Positions 6,127 to 10,876 of a DNA stretch of 10,876 bases are shown piece by piece; position 1 is the stretch's first letter, and each line of letters starts with the position of its first letter. Origin of the DNA: Deltaproteobacteria bacterium (GTDB lineage Bacteria > Desulfobacterota_B > Binatia > UBA9968); the NCBI GenBank assembly GCA_016193385.1, contig JACPSF010000136.1:1-10876 (forward strand), written 5' to 3'. The position numbers and the translations under genes were made by a program. The notes under the pieces were generated by a model that ran no database searches, was not told the origin of the DNA, and saw only the letters and a program-made list of their open reading frames with translations.

Positions 6127-6666
6127 ATGAACACGATTCTTTCCCAGACGGGGAGCTTTGAGTTTCGCTTTTACGCACCGGCGCGTTTTTCCCTACGGCT
6201 CTCTGTTTCTCTAATTACCTTGCTCCTTCTTCTCGGCGGGCTTGGCAAAGAGGCGTGGGCTGAGCCGCCCAAGGTCGTGGGCGGGCTTCCGCTCGTCCAT
6301 GCCCAGCGGGGCAAAGAAGCTCTCGAGGCGATCAATCGCCTGCACGGGAAAGAGATCGGGGGGAGAGATGGCTACGTCGCCCATTATGAACGGGACGGTC
6401 TTGTCGCCATGCTCTATATCTCTGAGGCTTCTTTCTCCTTTCAGGCGGGCCTTCAGCTAAAGAAGATGGCAGAGCGGATCCAAAAAGGGAACACGCCCTT
6501 TTACCACCTTAAGGCCTCGGAGCGTGATGGGGTCACCGTGTACTCCGCTCTGGGGGAAGGGCAGATCCATTACTTTTACCGCAAAGGCGCCAGAGTGTTC
6601 TGGTTGGCTTCGGACGCGCCCGTTGCGACGAAGGCCCTGGAAGAACTCTTGGAGCAAAACCCGTGA
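6127..6666 (+). CDS. Secreted protein of unknown function
   Basis: This 179-residue protein has a long N-terminal region and a clear signal peptide: hydrophobic core at about 23-40 and a likely cut after AWA45. The mature part of about 134 residues is soluble and mixed in charge. It has no cysteines or known motif. It begins PPKVVGGLPLVHAQRGKEAL and ends in a helix-like ATKALEELLEQNP. The pattern of alternating strands (YVAHYERDGLVAMLYISE, VTVYSALGEGQIHYFYRKG) suggests a small alpha-beta or beta-sheet fold. ATG 6127 follows GAAAGG, a modest ribosome site. It lies 49 bp after the candidate selenoprotein and 25 bp before the next small gene, so it is probably part of the same transcript. I do not recognise the family. 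Confidence 0.65.
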   Translation: MNTILSQTGSFEFRFYAPARFSLRLSVSLITLLLLLGGLGKEAWAEPPKVVGGLPLVHAQRGKEALEAINRLHGKEIGGRDGYVAHYERDGLVAMLYISEASFSFQAGLQLKKMAERIQKGNTPFYHLKASERDGVTVYSALGEGQIHYFYRKGARVFWLASDAPVATKALEELLEQNP

Positions 6667-6691
6667 GGATAAGATCAGGCAACTAATAGCG

Positions 6692-6841
6692 ATGAAGCAG
6701 TGGGCCAACAGGCAGGTCGTTTTGGTGGGTTTTCTCTTCCTGGCATTTCTTCTCTATTTGGCCTGGGCCTGCAGCCGGAGAGATCTCGCGATCCGCGATA
6801 CCGCCCTGGCGCGGATGGGCGAGCCGTTTTCTCCAGCTTGA
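6692..6841 (+). CDS. Small single-helix membrane protein
   Basis: This 49-residue peptide (MKQWANRQVVLVGF...) has one membrane helix at about residues 8-26 ending in W-A-C, followed by a charged tail (SRRDLAIRD). The single cysteine (C27) sits at the membrane edge, but the residues before it (LAWAC) are a poor lipobox. The ribosome site is weak. The frame is clean, and the gene fills the space between the secreted protein and marR. Its stop codon TGA (6839-6841) lies inside the -35 box of the marR promoter, so the two units abut exactly. It could be a small accessory subunit of the preceding exported proteins. No family is recognised. Confidence 0.5.
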   Translation: MKQWANRQVVLVGFLFLAFLLYLAWACSRRDLAIRDTALARMGEPFSPA

Positions 6842-6866
6842 CAAAGGGACCAAAAAGATTTATATA
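6838..6866 (+). promoter_or_regulatory. marR-YHS-copA promoter
   Basis: TTGACA (6838-6843), a 17-bp spacer and TATATA (6861-6866) form a near-ideal sigma-70 promoter. The expected transcript start is near 6873, inside the palindrome that follows. It is the clear sister of the promoter at 3670-3698. Confidence 0.75.
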
Positions 6867-6870
6867 GCGA

Positions 6871-6891
6871 ATAATTCAGTAGTCGAATTAT
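6871..6891 (+). promoter_or_regulatory. MarR operator palindrome
   Basis: ATAATTC (6871-6877), a 7-bp centre and GAATTAT (6885-6891) form a perfect 21-bp inverted repeat. It begins 4 bp after the -10 box and 15 bp before the marR ATG. Size, AT-rich arms and position over the transcription start fit a MarR dimer site used for self-repression. A degenerate copy lies at 3703-3723. Confidence 0.7.
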
Positions 6892-6905
6892 ATTTGGCCA
6901 GGGCG

Positions 6906-7349
6906 ATGGCGAGGCGAAGCGCTAGCGAGAAACTCAAGCTCCTTGATCAGTATGTCCACACGCTTATAACGCGCTTTTACCTTCGGCCGTCGCTCGACGG
7001 GCCAACGGGCGAGCTAAGCGGCAGCGAGCTGTTTGCCCTGAACCTCGTTGGCAGGCGCGGACGCTGTACGATGTCGGAGCTGGCGAGGGAATGCGGGCTG
7101 GCGCTGAGCGGCATGACCGGGGTGGCCGACCGGCTGGTGGCGAAGGGCTGCGTGAAGCGAACCCGTGATGATGAAGAGGACCGCAGGCGAGTGTTCGTGG
7201 AACTGGACAAAAAAGGAGAGAAGATCTATCAGGCGCTGCTCGAGTCGGAGATGGAGATGATCATTACGATGATGGACGCGCTTACGCCGGCCGAGCAGGA
7301 CGCACTGCTTGACGCCTTGGGCAAGGCAATGCGCTCTCTGGGGCGGTGA
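6906..7349 (+). CDS. MarR-family transcriptional regulator
   Basis: This 147-residue regulator has a winged helix-turn-helix. The reading helices fall at about residues 54-80 (MSELARECGLALSGMTGVADRLVAKG), and the wing contains the family hallmark D-x-D/E-D-R-R (DDEEDRRRVFVEL). Flanking helices at both ends form the dimer interface. MarR proteins are usually dimeric repressors released by phenolic ligands, oxidants or metals. The only cysteines are C52 (RCTM) and nearby C62 and C77, which might sense thiol stress or metal. ATG 6906 is chosen over TTG 6894 because the TTG has no ribosome site and lies at the operator edge. The gene leads the YHS-copA operon, where CueR, CsoR or CopY types would be more usual. 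Confidence 0.9.
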   Translation: MARRSASEKLKLLDQYVHTLITRFYLRPSLDGPTGELSGSELFALNLVGRRGRCTMSELARECGLALSGMTGVADRLVAKGCVKRTRDDEEDRRRVFVELDKKGEKIYQALLESEMEMIITMMDALTPAEQDALLDALGKAMRSLGR

Positions 7350-7432
7350 CTTTTTTTGCCCATATGATTCGTATACCAGATAGTTTGGATTTAGAACTAA
7401 TACAATTCATTGAGCAGAAGGAGGTAACAACA

Positions 7433-7603
7433 ATGGCGAAAGATCCAGTTTGCGGCATGGAGGTGGACGAAAAGAAGGCTGCGGCCACATCTACGTACAA
7501 GGAAACGACTTACCATTTCTGCGCCAAGGGATGCAAGGCTGCCTTTGATAAAGAGCCGGAAAGATACCTGAGGGAAGAGAAAAAGCCCTCTCATTGTTGT
7601 TAG
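7433..7603 (+). CDS. YHS-domain metal-binding protein (copy 2)
   Basis: This 56-residue cytoplasmic YHS protein has C7 in [12 protein letters not shown]30 and C34. It adds a C-terminal tail ending in P-S-H-C-C that copy 1 (3094-3240) lacks. The His-Cys-Cys tail is a plausible extra metal-binding or hand-over site. ATG 7433 follows an AAGGAGG ribosome site; the longer frame back to 7346 has no such support. It lies between marR and copA, 74 bp ahead of copA. YHS proteins beside copper ATPases are thought to bind or deliver metal to the pump; that role is known by association and not shown here. Confidence 0.87.
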   Translation: MAKDPVCGMEVDEKKAAATSTYKETTYHFCAKGCKAAFDKEPERYLREEKKPSHCC

Positions 7604-7677
7604 TCCGAACGCAAACGACGGAGGGCGCGACGAGACCGCGTGGAGACACCAGATCACTCGATCTCAAGGAGGTCATA

Positions 7678-10197
7678 ATGGCAGATAAAGAGGTCAAACT
7701 GAAGGTTCGAGGCATGAGCTGCGCCTCCTGCGTGGCGCATATCGAGGAGGCCCTGTCTCAGGTCCCAGGTGTCCGGGAGGCGCGAGTAAACTTTGCGACG
7801 GAACAGGCCTCCGTGAGTTTTGAACCGAGTCAAGTAACTCCAGGACAACTCGCTAAGGCTGTAGCCGACGCCGGCTATGAGGTGGCTACGGAAAAGGTTA
7901 CCCTAAATATCCAAGGGATGAGCTGCGCCTCTTGCGTCGGCAAAATCGAGCAAGCACTGCGCGGCCTGAACGGCGTCCTTCAGGCAGACGTCAACTTTGC
8001 CACGGAGAAAGCCCTGGTCGAATATCTGCCGGGCACATTGGACGTGAAAGCGATAAGCCGGGCTGTGGCCGAAGCGGGATATGAGGCCTCTCCGGTGGTC
8101 GAAGAAGGGGGTGACCGGGAAAGGGCAGATCAAGAGAAAAAAGCAAAGGAGCTGAGGATCAAAATTGCCGTCGGTGCGCTGATCAGCGTTCCGGTTTTCT
8201 TTGGCAGCTACCCTTCCCTTTTCCCGTGGGTTCCCGATTTTCTCCAGCAATTTGTTGTTCTCTGGATTCTCACGACTCCCGTCCAGTTTTGGGTGGGCTG
8301 GCAGTTTTACAAGGGAGGCTGGGCCGCGCTGAAGCATAGCACCTCAGACATGAACACCTTAATTGCCGTCGGCACGACCGCTGCCTACCTGTACAGTATC
8401 GGACTGATCCTGTTGCCATCATTCTTCGAGGCTCAGGGAGTAGCGAGGGAGGTCTATTTTGATACTTCCACCATCATCATTACGCTGATCCTGTTGGGGC
8501 GTTACCTGGAAACGATAGCTCGAGGGCGGACCTCCGAGGCGATCAAAAAGCTCATGGGGATGCAGGTCAAGACCGCGCGTGTCATACGAGATGGGAGAGA
8601 ACAGGACATCCCCGTAGAGGAAGTAGTCCCGGGAGACCTTATCCTGGTGCGACCCGGAGAGAAAATCCCGGTGGATGGGGTTATCCGGGAAGGATACTCC
8701 AGCATAGATGAGTCCATGATCACCGGCGAAAGCATCCCGGTGGATAAAAAGGCTGGAGATGAAGTTATTGGCGCCACGATCAACAAGACCGGCGCGTTTA
8801 GGTTTGCGGCAACCAAGGTAGGCAAGGATACCGTGCTGGCCCAGATCATCAAACTGGTGGAGGCGGCCCAGGGTTCTAAGGCCCCCATCCAGCGCTTGGT
8901 GGACAAGGTGACGAGCTATTTCGTGCCGGCAGTCATCACTATTGCAACCGTTACGGCAATTGTCTGGTACCTCTGGGGTCCCACACCCGCCCTGACCTAT
9001 GCCTTTCTAAACTTCGTGGCTGTTCTCATCATTGCCTGCCCTTGCGCGCTGGGGTTGGCGACGCCGACCTCGATCATGGTTGGGACAGGCAAAGGAGCCG
9101 AGAACGGAATCTTAATTCGCAGCGGCGAAGCCTTGGAAACAGCGCACAAGCTCACAGGGTTGATCTTGGACAAGACGGGGACATTAACAAAAGGGGAGCC
9201 GGCTTTGACCGATGTGCGCGCCGTGAACGGGTTCAAGGAAGCAGAATTGCTCAGGCTCGCGGCTTCCTGCGAACGGGCATCGGAGCATCCCCTGGGCGAA
9301 GCCATCGTGCGGGGCGCGGCGGCAAGACACATCGAGCTTGTCGACCCTCAAGAGTTTTCCGCCATACCCGGAAAGGGGATTTCAGCTCGCATTCATGACC
9401 AAAAAGTCACGGTGGGAAACCAAAAATTGATGCTAGAAAAAGGCATCTCCCTTAACGGGCTGGAGCAGGAGGCTCGGAGATTATCCGAGCAGGGAAAGAC
9501 CCCTATGTATGTCATGGTAGACGGAACGCCCGCTGGAATCATTGCCGTCGCGGACACGCTGAAAGCGAACTCCGCCGAGGCGGTGCGTCGGCTTCATCAA
9601 CTTGGTCTTAAGGTAGTGATGATCACCGGCGATAATCGGCGGACCGCAGAGGCGATAGCGCAACAGGTCGGGATTGATCGGGTTCTGGCCGAGGTTCTTC
9701 CCGAAGACAAAGCCAAGGAGGTGAAAAAGCTTCAAGACGAAGGCTACATCGTAGGCATGGTAGGAGACGGGATCAACGACGCGCCGGCTCTGGCCCAGGC
9801 CAACGTCGGAATCGCGATCGGCACCGGCACGGATGTGGCCATGGAGGCGGCCGATATTACTCTCATGTCAGGTGACCTTAGAGGTGTGGTTACGGCTATC
9901 GCCTTGTCCAAGGCCACCATGCGGAATATCAAACAAAATCTCTGCTGGGCTTTTGGATATAACACGGCTTTGATTCCTGTTGCGGCAGGAGTTCTCTATC
10001 CTTTTTTTGGCCTGTTGCTGTCGCCGGTCATCGCGGCGGCGGCCATGGCAGCCAGTTCGGTATCTGTGGTCACCAATGCTTTGCGGCTGCGCCGGTTCAA
10101 GCCGCCCATGGAGACGGCGCTGGAAGAAGACAGGAGAATCGGTGTTCGGCAAGAGTTGGATTTTTCAGAGAAAGAAGCGGCTCATCACGTCGGATGA
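7678..10197 (+). CDS. copA: Copper-exporting P1B-type ATPase (CopA)
   Basis: This 839-residue inner-membrane pump expels Cu(I) from the cytoplasm using ATP. Two N-terminal heavy-metal domains carry GMSC15-ASC18 and GMSC83-ASC86. Membrane helices start near residue 160. The actuator domain carries the TGES motif (MITGESIPV). The transport motif C454-P-C456 marks Cu(I)/Ag(I) specificity. D498-KTG is the phosphorylated aspartate, H537-P lies in the ATP-binding domain, and TGDN and G696-DGIND close the hinge. Two last helices carry the YN and MxxSS residues of the Cu(I) pumps. All expected motifs are intact and the length is normal for a two-domain CopA. ATG 7678 follows AAGGAGG; the open frame extends back to 7594 without a ribosome site. 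It is probably co-transcribed with marR and the YHS gene. Confidence 0.96.
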   Translation: MADKEVKLKVRGMSCASCVAHIEEALSQVPGVREARVNFATEQASVSFEPSQVTPGQLAKAVADAGYEVATEKVTLNIQGMSCASCVGKIEQALRGLNGVLQADVNFATEKALVEYLPGTLDVKAISRAVAEAGYEASPVVEEGGDRERADQEKKAKELRIKIAVGALISVPVFFGSYPSLFPWVPDFLQQFVVLWILTTPVQFWVGWQFYKGGWAALKHSTSDMNTLIAVGTTAAYLYSIGLILLPSFFEAQGVAREVYFDTSTIIITLILLGRYLETIARGRTSEAIKKLMGMQVKTARVIRDGREQDIPVEEVVPGDLILVRPGEKIPVDGVIREGYSSIDESMITGESIPVDKKAGDEVIGATINKTGAFRFAATKVGKDTVLAQIIKLVEAAQGSKAPIQRLVDKVTSYFVPAVITIATVTAIVWYLWGPTPALTYAFLNFVAVLIIACPCALGLATPTSIMVGTGKGAENGILIRSGEALETAHKLTGLILDKTGTLTKGEPALTDVRAVNGFKEAELLRLAASCERASEHPLGEAIVRGAAARHIELVDPQEFSAIPGKGISARIHDQKVTVGNQKLMLEKGISLNGLEQEARRLSEQGKTPMYVMVDGTPAGIIAVADTLKANSAEAVRRLHQLGLKVVMITGDNRRTAEAIAQQVGIDRVLAEVLPEDKAKEVKKLQDEGYIVGMVGDGINDAPALAQANVGIAIGTGTDVAMEAADITLMSGDLRGVVTAIALSKATMRNIKQNLCWAFGYNTALIPVAAGVLYPFFGLLLSPVIAAAAMAASSVSVVTNALRLRRFKPPMETALEEDRRIGVRQELDFSEKEAAHHVG

Positions 10198-10201
10198 TCA
10201 T

Positions 10202-10349
10202 CTATAGTGAAGGAAAAAAGAAAATTACCATAATCACCCTATCCTCCCTCAAATCCCCCTTTCTCCCCCTTTGGTAAAGGGGGGATAGAGGGGGATTTAG
10301 GAGAGCGAGAGGGGATTTGATGTCAACTTATTTAATTCCGTCACTATAG
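10202..10349 (+). mobile_element. MITE-like palindromic element
   Basis: A 148-bp gene-free block is bounded by a 9-bp perfect inverted repeat, CTATAGTGA (10202-10210) and TCACTATAG (10341-10349). The repeat continues inward imperfectly for another 10-20 bp (GGAA kept). Inside are nested palindromes: AAATCCCCCT (10251-10260) with AGGGGGATTT (10289-10298), and CCCCCTTT (10265-10272) with AAAGGGGG (10276-10283). The TATA at both ends would fit a TA target duplication, as used by IS630/Tc1-type transposases. It encodes no protein and lies 4 bp after the copA stop, where it could also end transcription. Confidence 0.65.
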
Positions 10350-10413
10350 CTACGAGAGAGATAGAGAAGCTCGTCAGGCATTTTCGCTAAGGAGATGAAA
10401 CGAGGAGATTGCT

Positions 10414-10864
10414 ATGAACAGGTTAGAGAGGCTCAAAAGCATGTTTGCCTTATCAGTAGGACTGCTACTGGGGGGACTAAGGACTGCTACTGGGGGGACT
10501 AGTTATGGTCGGAGAAAGCGCAGGAGCGGCTTCTGGGCCAACCCAAACAAATTCCGGTGGAGGAGTCACAGTTGAAGTAACCTATATCAACCTCAACGGC
10601 ACCGGGGACGCCCGGTTCCAAGTGGCTCTGAACACTCACTCGGTTAACCTGGATGGATATGACCTGAAAAGTCTGAGCCTACTCCGTGACGAAACAGGCA
10701 AGGCCTATCAACCCACGAAGGTGGAAAATAATGGGAGCGGTCACCACAGGCAGATTGTAATTGTATTCCCTAAAGCCTCTCCACAGGCTAAAAGGCTCGA
10801 ATTAGTGATCAAAAACATTGCCGGAGTCAAGGAGCGCTCTTTTCGCTGGGATCTTTCAAAGTGA
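10414..10864 (+). pseudogene. Secreted beta-rich protein gene, frameshifted by a 22-bp tandem duplication
   Basis: ATG 10414 follows a GAGGAG ribosome site and begins a signal peptide (MNRLERLKSMFALSVGLLLG). A 22-bp unit at 10458-10479 is repeated exactly at 10480-10501. Because 22 is not a multiple of three, the frame shifts and ends at TGA 10573-10575. With one copy removed, the signal peptide continues as GLVMVGESAGA and joins the downstream frame ending at 10864, for a 142-residue exported protein. The mature part is strand-rich (VTVEVTYINLNG, FQVALNTHSVNLDGYDL, HHRQIVIVFP, LELVIKNIAGVKERSFRWDL), like a small beta-sandwich. H-S and H-H are possible metal ligands. ATG 10505 could restart the mature part without export. 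The function is unknown. Confidence 0.75.
10458..10501 (+). repeat. 22-bp perfect tandem duplication (two copies)
   Basis: Two exact copies, 10458-10479 and 10480-10501, each contain a run of six G. They lie in the hydrophobic core of the signal peptide of the 10414 gene and shift its frame. Loss of one copy by slippage would restore the gene. Confidence 0.9.
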
Positions 10865-10876
10865 AACAGGCGTGGA

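Noticed and set aside
7341..7363. T-run after marR as a rho-independent terminator
   Set aside because: There is no stable hairpin ahead of the seven T; marR is more likely co-transcribed with the YHS gene and copA.
1..10876. CRISPR array, tRNA or rRNA genes
   Set aside because: No spaced direct repeats beyond the 22-bp tandem pair and no tRNA- or rRNA-like sequence was seen by eye.

Overview
The window comes from a bacterial chromosome of moderate to high GC content with all real genes on the plus strand. The gene set is that of a Gram-negative-type environmental bacterium: PBP2 (mrdA), a DsbA-like protein, exported copper and thiol proteins, a lipoprotein, a MarR regulator and a CPC-type copper ATPase. 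Nothing here fixes the phylum. Desulfobacterota, Nitrospirota or Methylomirabilota (NC10) would all fit, but that is a guess from gene style only.

Layout: (1) 1-3240 is a housekeeping-like block: the tail of a membrane protein, a 111-aa membrane protein, PBP2, a DsbA-like thioredoxin-fold protein overlapping the mrdA end, and a 48-aa YHS protein. (2) 3241-3795 is a gene-poor spacer of about 550 bp that ends in a good promoter. (3) 3796-6841 is a run of small genes: an A-type Fe-S carrier (IscA/HesB family), a CuA-type cupredoxin domain with no visible export signal, a 3'-truncated polyferredoxin-like membrane protein, a PCYCGC lipoprotein, a DUF1573-like membrane-anchored protein with an in-frame TGA, a secreted protein of unknown function, and a one-helix peptide. 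(4) 6838-10197 is a copper-export operon: MarR regulator, a second YHS protein and CopA. (5) 10198-10864 holds a small palindromic MITE-like element and a secreted-protein gene whose signal-peptide region is frameshifted by a 22-bp tandem duplication.

Three points stand out. First, the TGA at 5835-5837 lies inside one continuous domain, in a Cys-TGA-Pro-Pro context where I recall relatives having Cys-Cys-Pro-Pro. It is followed at SECIS distance by a strong two-tier hairpin with GGU at its tip, so this looks like a selenoprotein not annotated by standard gene callers. Second, the promoters upstream of the IscA-like gene and of marR align without gaps over about 50 bp, including a palindrome (ATAATTC-N7-GAATTAT at marR) over the expected transcription start. 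One MarR protein therefore probably controls both the redox/metal gene run and the CopA operon. Third, several genes here are damaged or clipped (the cupredoxin 5' end, the ferredoxin-like 3' end, a short remnant at 4501-4560, the duplicated signal peptide), so the accessory region has been rearranged.

Working model (inference): a MarR-controlled copper/thiol stress locus. CopA and the YHS proteins handle cytoplasmic metal. The cupredoxin, the PCYCGC lipoprotein and the Cys-Sec protein would act at or outside the membrane.
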